Source: Ziziphus jujuba (lineage: Eukaryota > Streptophyta > Magnoliopsida > Rosales > Rhamnaceae). Taken from it: 64,000 nucleotides of DNA. Position numbers and translations under genes: made by a program. The first letter of the stretch is position 1. Every line of letters starts with the position of its first letter. Shown in pieces: positions 44,474 to 55,062 of this stretch. The notes under the pieces are model-generated. The model was not told the DNA's origin, searched no databases, and saw only the letters and a list, made by a program, of their open reading frames with translations. Where the stretch lies: the NCBI RefSeq assembly GCF_031755915.1, contig NC_083385.1, forward strand, positions 12,855,001-12,919,000, given 5' to 3'.

Positions 44474-45608
44474 TGATGTGATTCCGCCTGAGGCCGCTCA
44501 ACCGATACCCCGCTGGGGTGCTGACTCGACACGGATGAAGACTAGGCCAATCACAAGAGCTCAAATTAAGAGATTTAAGGGCAACCTGGGAGTATTTATA
44601 CAGAGGGTAATCAATCTCAACAGAGCTTGTCCATACTTGAAGATACAAAGCCTATTCGAAGCATCCAAGTGGTGGAAGCCGATACAGACCCGGGTGACGG
44701 TTTTGGTACATTTTTGGAGTCCGGGAAGTATGAAATGGTTCCAACGCTTTATGGGTTCAATACATATGCCTAAGAGGTCATGGAATCAAGTTAAAGCAGC
44801 CTCAAATGCAATCAAAAAGGGCTTGTACGGACAGCATCAATAATTTGGCCGAATTTGCTGTATTGCTTGCTGGCTTTACTGTATTTTACTGTATTAGCCT
44901 TTTCTTATTTTTCCAAGCATGGGCAACGTGTGGGACTTCATATTCAGCTTATCTGGCATCCTAGAAAGAATCTAGAAGCTGATTTGAAGCTCAAAGAGGT
45001 CAAAGATTGATCAAAGTCAACTTGATCAAATGGCTAGCATTCTTAGTTTCTTAATTTGTTTTTACTTTTTGTTTTAGGAAACTACCATTACTTTTTGTCT
45101 TTTATTTATTTATTTTTTGGACAAATAACTTTAGGAAGGTTTTTATTTTATTCTTTTCATTGTAAATTAATTAATTCCTAATTTAATGTAAAGGAATTAA
45201 TTAATCAAACTTAGATTAGGAAAGGAAGTATAGTTTCGGCCAACTAGGTTTCTTTATGTGTGGTGGCCGGTTTTCTTTATGTTCTAGGGTTTTATTTCAT
45301 GGCTTTGTAGCCTATTTAAAGGCTTATTTTTCAATAAGAATACAACTTTGATTTGATTGAGAAAAGACTTGTGAGAATAATTATCTCTTTGTTCTTTGAG
45401 AACACCTAAAACACCATTAGAGAATTGGTTGTTTTAGCTTGACTTATCAATAGGTTTTCCATCCCCTATTGTGGCGTCTACATTATACCAAGGTTTCTAA
45501 CCACAGGTTGGTTAGGTGTTGAGGTCCATTCCATTAGAACTTGAACTTAATTGAGATCCGGGCTAATATAATACGGGTTTAGGAGCAGGTCGTCCTAGGT
45601 TCGTATCA
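44474..45608 (+). repeat. 5' LTR of Gypsy element
   Basis: 1135 bp, about 97% identical to 49667-50801. Its first about 120 bases correspond to coding sequence for the polyprotein tail in the 3' LTR. Confidence 0.95.
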
Positions 45609-45610
45609 TT

Positions 45611-45622
45611 TGGTATCAGAGC
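45611..45622 (+). other. Primer-binding site (tRNA-iMet)
   Basis: TGGTATCAGAGC two bases after the LTR end. Confidence 0.95.
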
Positions 45623-46790
45623 TAAATTTTGTTCAGGTTTGATCTATCTTTATTTGCTTTATTTGTTTTTGTGTTATTCTGCAATTTTAGCATTAGGTTA
45701 AGGTTGCATCTATCCCATACACGTTCAGCATCTCTTTAAAAAAAAAAAAAAACAAAAACTCATTCCTAGTTGAATTAGGTTTCCTTGTTTTACCATATCT
45801 TTGTTTCCTTGTTTGTTGGTTGATTTTTCATATTTGTTCTTGGTAATTTTTGTTTTTGTGGATTTTTTCTTTGCTGTTTTAGTATTAAATATTTGCATTC
45901 ATACATTTAAACAAAAAAAAAAAAAAAAAAAAAAAACAGAAGGTGACTTGCGGCAACAACTTTAAAAAAAAAAAAAAAAAAAAACTGCACTTTTGTTCTT
46001 GTCACGGGTTTGGTGATTATTAGGAGTTGGAATTGCAAGTTTGTTGTTTCTTCTTGCTACTGCAGTTGTGTTGATATTCAGTGAGTATTTTTTTTTTTTT
46101 TTTTAAAAAGAAAGAAAGAAGAAACCCGAACTAAAAAAAAAAAAAAAAAAATTCGGTTGGGTTAAATTTGGTGTTGAAGTTTGTTGCTGGGAATTTCTTG
46201 TAGCTGCTGATTTGTTGGTCATCTTTTCAATATTTGGAGTTGTTGGAGATTATTATTGTTGCAGAGAAAAAAAAATAAAAAATTGGATTAAAATTGCTAA
46301 AGGAATTGATACATAAAAGCTTTGATTACTAAGAACACAACCAACAATCATTCAATATTGTTGTTCTACTTGATTCTTGTTGAATTTGACTTTCCTTTGC
46401 CATAATTTTATTCTTGGACTCATAAACTACTACCATCTGGTGTAGTTTTCAAAAATTCCAACGTTTTCCCATTATTTTGTGTTTTCTTGTCTAGAAAGCC
46501 GAAAAATTAGGATTTGTTGGATTCTTTCGGAATTGCCTACTTTTTGCTACTGTTTTGTTGATAGGTTTAATTAAAACATACTTGTGATCTAATTGCTGTA
46601 TTTAAGTGTGTTTAACTAGAACTTTGAGATAATTCTTGGAGTGGAAAAAGGCAAGAGAGTGCGAGCTTAAAAGATGGTAAAACCTAAACAAGTGTGCAAA
46701 CACGAGTGTCGAGTCCTTATTTGAGTGAAACACGTAAGGGACTGAAATTGGTAAGGTCCTATTTTATTTTTATTGCATTATTATACTAAC
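45623..46790 (+). other. Gypsy leader, A-run rich
   Basis: Untranslated leader between primer site and gag. It has several long A or T runs (45738-45751, 45911-45936, 45964-45984, 46088-46104, 46133-46151) alternating with gttgttg-type sequence. No gene. Confidence 0.6.
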
Positions 46791-49700
46791 ATGACAGAAT
46801 CAAGAATGAGGAGAGGAGATCCACCTTTGAGGATCAATGAGGAGGAGTCCGTAGCATTCCATGGCTATGCCCGAGCTATCGGGAGTGGAGACCAAGTGGA
46901 CATGAGAGTTGTTTTGGAGTCAATACAGCGGGTTAGTGCTCAAGTTGAGCATGTGAATCAAAGGATGGGAAGGCTAGAAGTTTCCCAAGGAATTCCGAAC
47001 ACAAGAAATAGGTAAGAATTCCATGGAGGACGAGGAGGTCACAAGAGACCGAGAGAAGAATTTGATGAGGAGCCATTCGGTGGAGACTTTGGGAAAGGCA
47101 TGGACGAAACCTTTGCTGTCCAAGAGAAAGCTGGCCGTGGAAGGTATAGGAGGGAAGGAATAGATGACAATCTTAGCAATATCAAGATCAACATCCCACC
47201 ATTCATGGGAAAAAGTGACCCCGAAGCATATTTGGAGTGGGAAGAAAAGATGGAGATGATATTTGATCGCCATAATTATTCGGAGGCTAAGAAGGTGAAA
47301 TTGGCAGCAATGGAGTTTGGCCATTATGCACTCCAATTGTGGACCAATGAGCAAAATACCCGAAGGAGAGTTGGTGATGACTTGATTACTACATGGCGAC
47401 AAATGAAAGGAGCCATGTGGAAGCGATTCGTACCATCACACTATCATAGGTTGCTGCATCAAAGACTTCAATCTTTATCTCAAGGACATGGATCCGTGGA
47501 GGATTATTACAAGGAGATGGAGATGCTTATGATGAGACTGAACTTGAATGAAGATAGGGAAGCAACCATGGCAAGGTTTCTTGGTGGTTTGAATCGTGAA
47601 ATAGCCAATCAACTGGAATTTCAACAATATGTGGAATTGGAGGAGATGTTGCATGTGGCTATTAAATTAGAGCATCAATTCAAGAGGAGGGGTGTAAGAT
47701 CATGGTTTGGAGGTGTTTCCAACAGTGGAAGGTCCAATTTAAGTGGCTGGAGGAACAATCCCATCTATGAAAGCACGCCAAAGCCGAAAGTCAAAGAAGA
47801 AAGTTCAAACTGGCCAAGGAAGGAGACTAGAATCAAATATGTCCAAGCACCAAAGAATGAGGTAAAACTAGATCCTAAACCTTTTAGAACTCATGATGTT
47901 GTGTGTTTTAAGTGCCAGGGAGGAGGACACATTGCTAGCCAATGCCCGAATAAAAGAATCATGGTGTTAAAGGGTAATGACGAGCTAGAATTGGAAAGTG
48001 AAGAAATTGAGGATGAAGCCAAGCAAGAGGAGGAGGACTTAGAGGATGAACCCGAAACCTTGCAAGCATCCAATGCTGAATTAAACTTGCCTTCTAGGAG
48101 AGTACTTGCTGCATACAAAGATGAGGATGAAATTCAAAGAGAGAACATCTTCCACACCCGATGTGAAATTCAAGGTAAGATTTGTAGTATGATTATTGAT
48201 AGTAAAAGTTGTACTAAAGTAATAAGTAACCTTGTAGTTGATAAATTGGGCTTAAAAACAATAAAACATCCTGAACCATATAGATTACAATAGCTTAATG
48301 ATAGTGGTGAGATGAAAGTAAATAAACAAGCCAAAGTAAAATTTAATATAGGTAGATATGAGGATGTAGTTTTATGTGATATTGTACCCATGATTGCTGG
48401 ACATATACTATTAGGTAGACCATGGCAATTTGATAAAGATGCTACTCATTTTGGTCGAGAAAATAGTATTATTTTTAGGTTTAAAAGGAAGAAGGTCAAT
48501 CTGGAACCATTATCTCCTAAAGAGGTTTACAAAGACCAATTACAAATGCAACAAAGGAGAGAAGCCGAAAAGCTCAAGGAAAAAGCAAGTATGGCACCAA
48601 CAGCTTCACCATCCTTTCAAGAAGGTAAGAATGAGGTTGTTGATCAAGGTAAGGTTTCTAAGACTCATATTGAGTGGAAAGATCAAGGAAAAACTGAAAG
48701 AGAGGGGAAAGAAAGTGGCAAACCCGAGAGCTTGGAGAAGGAAGGGAAATCCAAAGGTTTGCGCCAATCCGAGAGAGAAAAAGAAAAAGAAAGAAAAGAA
48801 ATATCAAGTAGCAACTTTTGTTTGAGTTTAAGGGATATTAATAAGGTTATTGAGTGTAAGAAACCTTTTCTGGTCATGATTTATAAAGAAAATTATTTTA
48901 ATGATCAAACTAACATTGAAGAACTTGAATTGCCAAGTTCAATGATTTCTCTTTTGAAGGAATTTGGAGATGTCTTCCCAAATGAAATTCCAAGTGGACT
49001 ACCATCCAATCAAGAGGGAAAAGGTGAGCTTGCTGTCCAAGGTAAGTCTTCTAATACTCAGGTTGTGTGGAAAAATTTTAATAAAACCAAGAGTGAGAAA
49101 TTTGGTGCAAAAGCCGAGAGTGAGGAAGGTGAGATGGCCGTGAGTGAGAAAGGAAAAGGAAGACAAGAAAGGAAAAATATAAATTTTTATCTTAGCTTTG
49201 GTGATGTTAATAAAGTAATTATGAATAAGAAATCATTGCTGACCATGAATTTTAAGGATACTTATTTAAAGATGTCTTTATTGAATAGAACTTTATCTGC
49301 ATTGTTGAGAGCTTTACTTAGTGGCAATTTGAAAATTTGGGAAATATTGTTTGCTAACTTTAAAAAGTGTAATTTTTACCATAATGAGCATGTATTTCTA
49401 GATTTTCTTGTAATAGTGTTTGACCCAGGAGAATTGGTTTGGTTGCACTTACGAAAGGAAAGGTTTCCTAAACAAAGAAAGTCAAAGCTCATGCCGCCTA
49501 TGGATGGACTTTTTCAAGTTTTGGAGCCGAATAACAAGAATGCCTACAAGCTTGATTTACCGGGTGAGTATAACATGAGTGCTGCATTTAATGTTGCTGA
49601 TTTAACTCCTTTTTCTGCAGGTGATGATCTTGATTTGACGACAAATCCTTTTCAAGAGGAGGGGAATGATGTGATTCCACCCGAGACCGCTCAACTGATA

Positions 49701-49796
49701 ACCCACTGGGGTGCTGACTCGACACGGATGAAGACTAGGCCAATCACAAGAGCTCAAATTAAGAGATTTAAGGGTAACCTGGGAGTATTTATATAG
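46791..49796 (+). pseudogene. Gypsy gag and rearranged pol remnant
   Basis: Gag starts at MTESRMRRGD (46791), has a stop at 47013-47015, then continues PPFMGKSDPEAYLEWEEKME with zinc knuckle CFKCQGGGHIASQC. The protease has IIDSKSC, where Gly is normal after DS. A stop at 48291-48293 stands where Trp is usual, then comes IAGHILLGRPWQFD. A basic, Lys/Glu-rich segment is present twice (about 48625-48900 and 49015-49270). It is followed by an integrase-like NRTLSALLRALLSGNLKIWE, an RT-like FANFKKCNFYHNEHVFLDFL, and the integrase C-terminal part (GELVWLHLRKERFP, AFNVADLTPF). The frame ends inside the 3' LTR (RPITRAQIKRF). Confidence 0.88.
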
Positions 49797-50801
49797 AGGG
49801 TAATCAATCTCAACAGAACTTGTCCATACTTGAACATACAAAGCCTATTCGAAGCATCCAAGTGGTGGAAGCCGATACGGACCCGGGTGACGGTTTTGGT
49901 ACATTTTTGGAGTCCGGGAAGTATGAAATGGTTCCAATGCTTTATGGGTTCAATACATATGCCTAAGAGGTCATGGAATCAAGTTAAAGCAGCCTCAAAT
50001 GCAATCAAAAAGGGCTTGTACGGACAGCATCAACAATTTGGCCGAATTTGCTGTATTGCTTGCTAGCTTTACTGTATTTTACTGTATTAGCCTTTTCTTA
50101 TTTTTCCAAGCATGGGCAACGTGTGGGACTTTATATTCAGCTTATTTGGCATCTTAAAAAGAATCTAGAAGCTGATTTGAAGCTCAAAGAGGTCAAAAAT
50201 TGATCAAAGTCAACTTGATCAAAAGGCTAGCATTCTTAGTTTCCTAATTTGTTTTTACTTTTTGTTTTAGGAAACTACCATTACTTTTTGTCTTTTATTT
50301 ATTTATTTTTTAGACAAATAACTTTAGAAAGGTTTTTATTTTATTCTTTCCATTGTAAATTAATTAATTTCTAATTTAATATAAAGGAATTAATTAATCA
50401 AACTTAGATTAGGAAAGGAAGTATAGTTTCGGCCAACTAGGTTTCTTTATGTGTGGTGGCCGGTTTTCTTTATGTTCTAGGGTTTTATTTCGTGGCTTTG
50501 TAGTCTATTTAAAGGCTTATTTTTCAATAAGAATACAACTTTGATTTGATTGAGAAAATACTTGTGAGATTAATTATCTCTTTGTTCTTTGAGAACACCT
50601 AAAACACCATTAGAGAATTGGTTGTTTTAGCTTGACTTAACAATAGGTTTTCCATCCCCTATTGTGGCGTCTATATTATACCAAGGTTTCTAACCACAGG
50701 TTGGTTAGGGGTTGAGGTCCATTCTATTAGAACTTGAACTTAATTGAGATCCGGGCTAATATAATACGGGTTTAGGAGCAGGTCGTCCTAGGTTCGTATC
50801 A
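49667..50801 (+). repeat. 3' LTR of Gypsy element
   Basis: 1135 bp partner of 44474-45608; contains the polyprotein stop at 49794-49796. Confidence 0.95.
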
Positions 50802-52393
50802 ATATGAAACTCACAAATCCACTGAGTCCGATGTCGTTTTGATCCCCGGATTGCCTCATAATGTAGAGATGATGATCTCGAAAATACCAGATTGGATGAT
50901 AACCACAAAGGATTTCACACATAGAATGGATTTCCTAAGAGATTGTGAGCAAAAAAGCTATGGGATGCTCATGAATAGCTTTCATGATTTGGAAAACGAT
51001 TTCGAAGACCATTTCAACTCCATGGGATATAAGGCATGGAGCATAGGACCTGTTTCTTTGTGGGTGAACAAAGATGCTACTCACAAAGCGGACAGGTATA
51101 ACATTAATAGTGGTATTGATGGAGCTCAAGGACATGAAGTTATCGATTGGCTGAATTCTAAGGAAAATAACTCTGTCCTTTATGTTGGTTTTGGGAGTTT
51201 GACCAAATTACCAGCCACTCAGATTGACGAAATCGCTCATGGTCTTGAAGCTTCTGGTCACCCTTTTATTTGGGTAGTTCGTAAGAAAGACAATGTTGAA
51301 TATGGTGAAGCGTTTCAGGAAGGTTTCGAAGAGAGAATGAAAGAAATCAAAAGGGACTATATAATAAGGGGTTGGGCACCGCAGGTGCTGATTTTGGACC
51401 ATCCAGCAATTGGAGGGCTAGTGACGCATTGCGGTTGGAATTCAGTACTTGAAGGAGTGAATGCAGGGCTGCCGATGATCACATGGCCTATGTTTGCAGA
51501 GCAATTTTACAACGAGAAGCTTCTGATTGATGTTTTGAGAATTGGCGTGGCAGTGGGAGTGAAGGAATGGAGAGAATGGGGTGAGGAAGGAACTGCGGTG
51601 GTGAGCAGAGCACAGGTTGAGAAAGCAGTGAGGTTGTTGATGGGTGAAGGAGAAGAAGCAGCAGAGTTGAGGAAGAGAGTGAGGAAGCTTCGAGATGGGG
51701 CAAAGAAGGCCGTGGAGATTGGAGGATCATCTTATAACAGCCTGATGGCTTTGATCGATGAGTTAAAGTCGTTGAAGATTAATAAGGGTGTGCAAGTAGT
51801 TTAACAGAGTAATTAGGTCCTGATCATTCAGGTCACTGTAACGTTTGTTTCTTTTATTTTGTTTTTGGGTGATTTGAGTTAGATATGTTTTCTAGACATG
51901 TTGGGCAGCTTGAATTTTAACAAAATGTTATAAAAATGAAGAATGAAAGGGACCGGATCATTGGAATGTCAAAGACCATGCAAATAATTAGCCGTGAATA
52001 AGATAAAAGTGCGAAAAGCAGCGCTTTTCCTGGCTGTAAATTTATTCTAGTATTAGAACTCTTCAAAAAGTGTTCTTTTTTTATGTTCTAATGTAAAAAT
52101 TTTCTTCAATTTGTTGGAATAACTTCAAAAAGTCAAAAAAATTGATTAAAACGGATATATGGACCGATTCCATGTATTGAATTATTTAGTAAAAAATTTT
52201 GATAAATATTGTCCTAATCATTGGTTGGGTACATCTAATTTCATATAAATCATGACCTTTTGGGTATATATAATTACATATAAATCATGACCTTTCTATC
52301 TATATAACTTTAATCATTCAGTTTTGGGACTGTTCACAACAAAAATAATATGTGAAGTTAACCATACCTATTATTTGAGACATATCATGTGTC

Positions 52394-52446
52394 GACTCGC
52401 CGTGGAGCTCAAGTGGCAGAGTTTCCACATCCCAGCCTGTGTGTGC
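52394..52446 (+). mobile_element. Possible truncated SINE
   Basis: A 53-bp GC-rich insert bracketed by the 11-bp direct repeat TATCATGTGTC (52383-52393, 52447-52457). It contains GGAGCTCAAGTGGCAGAG, an A-box-like sequence. There is no tail and no clear B box, so it may be chance. Confidence 0.35.
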
Positions 52447-53091
52447 TATCATGTGTCATACTTTATTTTTGTTTTCTATTTTTATTTTTCTAAAAATATC
52501 ATGTATCATACCTACATGCAAAGTTTGATGCCAATACGCAAATTAAAAGAATCGGGGAACAAATGGTATTATTATCTTTTAAATATTTAGGTGAAACAAA
52601 CAATCAATCATTTTCATCGGTGCCTTCTTTTTTCACTTTTTTCCTTTTTTCTTGTTAATCTTTAAATTGCAGTCATTAATTAAGTAAGGAAACAATAATT
52701 TTGATTTGGTTGTTAGGTGAGCTTTAAAGTGCAATCAAGTCCTTAATAGCGTATAACCTAGAAAAGGATCCTTAATAGCAGTTCCACTTAGGTGGGTTCA
52801 AAACTTTTTTTCTTTTTTAGTTTCTAACAAAAGGTTTTGTTCCGATCGGCATACACTGCATATTTCAGAATTGTTTGAAGTTCGATTTTGCACTTTTTAT
52901 TCTTATTTATGTTGAACTGTTCTTTTTCCACGTTGTCTTCTTATGTTAAAGTTGAAAATCTTCCCACAAAAAAAATAATAATAATAATAAACAATAATAA
53001 TTTTGTTATAGGGGACATACACGCTCAAAGCTCCTTGAAAATTAAATTATAAGTACTTTATAAAATATATTAATTAATTATATATAGATTA

Positions 53092-53093
<2 letters not shown>

Positions 53094-53125
<32 letters not shown>
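53094..53125. repeat. (AT)n microsatellite
   Basis: About 16 AT units. Confidence 0.95.
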
Positions 53126-53130
<5 letters not shown>

Positions 53131-53568
53131 TATATTTAAAATTATATGTAATCTGATTCCTACGCCCACGATAATATAGGCCTGTACACGTCCAGTATAA
53201 TAGGACTAACAATAATGATGCATAAAAACAGGAGGATAATGCATGGGATTTCTATTTTTATGCGTACAAAAAATAGTTTTGTCACTATTTATTATTTTTA
53301 TTTATTTATTTTTTTGCTAATCAGTTTTGTAACTAATTAAACTGTACAAAATCCTAAGGAGATAATCCAAATCCGAACCAAAACAGTAAAATTATAAACT
53401 AAAGAAAACCAAATGGAATCTAGATGGAGTAACTGTTGTACTATATATTTGTATACTGTGGACTAGCGAAGAAAACCTCCATCACGCAAAGCACATTTTC
53501 ATTCTGTTCTTTTTTTTTTTTTTTTTGTTTAATTATTATTTTTGTTGCCGCTTTCCAAAGAAATCAAC

Positions 53569-55062
53569 ATGGATTCAGAAACAGACCAATTGAGAATATT
53601 TTTCCTACCATTCATAAGTGCAGGACACATGATCCCAATGGTAGAAGAGGCAAGGTTATTTGCCAAACACGGTGTTGATGTTACCGTAATTATCACCCAA
53701 GCCAATGCTGCTCTAATCCATAACAACATCGACCGCGATTTCAGAGCCGGCCACCGGATCAGAACCCATGCCATACGATTCCCGTCGGCCGAAGTCGGTC
53801 TCCCTGAAGGCATCGAAAGCTTAAGCACCATCACCTCCATGGAAATGATGGGTTCAATCAGACAAGCCCTGAAGATACTGCAACAGACAATCGAACAACT
53901 GCTTTACGACGGCCGACCAGACTGCATTGTCGCCGACATGTTCTACCCTTGGACCTTGGAAGTAGCAAATAAGCTCGGGATTCCAAGGCTTGCTTTTCGT
54001 GGCTGTAGCTATTTCTCACTATGCGCTGAATATTATGTCAGGGTCTGTGAACCTCACAAGCACTGCTCTGTGGACTCCAATTACGACGTCGTTTCGCTCC
54101 GTGGACTGCCGCATAAGATTGATATGTTGATGTCTCAGTTACCAGATTGGAGTAGAAAGGTAACGGATTTCACAGATTTTATGGAGGTAATGACAGGGGC
54201 AGAGGAAAAAAGCTATGGGATGCTCATGAACAGCTTTAGCGAGCTCGAAAGCGATTACGAGGAGTATTTCAAAACTACGATGGGGTTAAGAGCTTGGAGC
54301 GTTGGGCCGATTTCTTTATGGGTCAACAAAAATGTTCCGGATAAAGCACAAAGGTACATTCATAACACGAATGACAATAAAGAATACGAAATCGTCTCGT
54401 GGCTGAATTCTAAAGAAGATAACTCTGTGCTCTATGTTAGTTTCGGAAGCATGACTAATTTATCAGTGACCCAGATTAAAGAAATTGCTTATGGGCTTGA
54501 AGCTTCTGGTCATCCATTCATTTGGGCAGTGAAGAAGATAGAGAGCAAGGAATTGTATTGCGAGGAAGCGTTTCCTGAAGGATTTGATGAGAGAATGAGT
54601 GAGAGCAAAAATGGTGTCATAATAAAGGGTTGGGCACCACAAGTGGTGATATTGGAGCATCGAGCAATTGGAGGTATGGTGACACATTGTGGTTGGAATT
54701 CAATACTTGAATGTGTGAATGCTGGGTTGCCGATGATCACTTGGCCTGTATTTGCTGAGCAATTTTACAACGAGAGGTTTTTGATTGATGTTGTGGGAAT
54801 TGGGGTGTCTATGGGAGTGAAAGAATGGAGTGACTTTGGGCAAGAGCCAAAGGAGGTGGTGAGCAGAGAAGAGGTTGAGAAAGCTGTGAAGGTGTTGATG
54901 GGCGGTGGGGAGGAAGTGAATGAGTTGAGAAAGAGAGCGAGTAAGCTGAGAGACGCGGCTAAGAAAGCTGTCGAGATTGGAGGATCGTCGCACGTCAATC
55001 TTATTGCTTTGATAGATGAGCTCAAGTCCCTGAAGAATATCCGGAATGTTTGCATTGACTAA
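53569..55062 (+). CDS. UGT73-type UDP-glycosyltransferase, intact, 497 aa
   Basis: Full-length intronless UGT. Catalytic H20 lies in SAGHMIPMV and D123 in CIVADMFYPW. The PSPG box spans W355-Q398 (WAPQVVILEH to PVFAEQ, HCGWNS inside), and the final Gln predicts UDP-glucose. The start is the Met at 53569, aligned to paralogues; an upstream in-frame Met at 53542 adds only MLPLSKEIN. It is about ten residues longer than its neighbours through small insertions after CEPHK (HCSVDSNYD) and before YCEEAFPEGF, and has HRAIGG for HPATGG in the PSPG box. It is the most diverged intact member, last in the array, and has no transposon. It is predicted cytosolic, with acceptor unknown. Confidence 0.95.
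   Translation: MDSETDQLRIFFLPFISAGHMIPMVEEARLFAKHGVDVTVIITQANAALIHNNIDRDFRAGHRIRTHAIRFPSAEVGLPEGIESLSTITSMEMMGSIRQALKILQQTIEQLLYDGRPDCIVADMFYPWTLEVANKLGIPRLAFRGCSYFSLCAEYYVRVCEPHKHCSVDSNYDVVSLRGLPHKIDMLMSQLPDWSRKVTDFTDFMEVMTGAEEKSYGMLMNSFSELESDYEEYFKTTMGLRAWSVGPISLWVNKNVPDKAQRYIHNTNDNKEYEIVSWLNSKEDNSVLYVSFGSMTNLSVTQIKEIAYGLEASGHPFIWAVKKIESKELYCEEAFPEGFDERMSESKNGVIIKGWAPQVVILEHRAIGGMVTHCGWNSILECVNAGLPMITWPVFAEQFYNERFLIDVVGIGVSMGVKEWSDFGQEPKEVVSREEVEKAVKVLMGGGEEVNELRKRASKLRDAAKKAVEIGGSSHVNLIALIDELKSLKNIRNVCID

Larger units (their letters stand above)
44474..50801 (+). mobile_element. Ty3/Gypsy-derived element with scrambled pol
   Basis: A 6.3-kb element in + orientation with 1135-bp LTRs (TGATGTGATTCC...TTCGTATCA). 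The imperfect target duplication is GTATG/ATATG (44469-44473, 50802-50806). The primer-binding site lies two bases inside the 5' LTR. Gag has a retrotransposon-gag domain and zinc knuckle. Protease is partial. Reverse transcriptase, RNase H and the integrase core are almost all gone, replaced by short out-of-order pieces. About 34 LTR differences, mostly transitions, indicate an older insertion than the two Copia elements. Non-autonomous. Confidence 0.93.
43990..51804 (+). pseudogene. UGT73-type gene split by a Gypsy element
   Basis: The frame from ATG 43990 runs clean to 44473: MGSEIDQLLRIFF, catalytic His in TPGHMIPMV, Asp in CIVTDTFYPW. It then enters the Gypsy LTR and stops at 44479-44481. 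It resumes after 50801 and runs clean to 51804, with a PSPG box from WAPQVLILDH to PMFAEQ ending in Gln. Counting the 5-bp target site once, the two parts total 1482 bases, a multiple of three, giving about 493 residues, normal for the family. Thus no other lesion is seen although the element's LTRs have diverged by about 3%. In CIVTDTFYPW a Thr replaces the Met found in paralogues. Confidence 0.93.
51805..53568. other. AT-rich spacer between sixth and seventh UGT
   Basis: No gene. It holds an imperfect repeat of tataaatcatgacctt (52245-52260 and 52280-52295), a possible SINE scrap at 52394, AT-rich tracts, and a T-run at 53512-53526 just before the CT-poor leader of the next gene. Confidence 0.45.
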
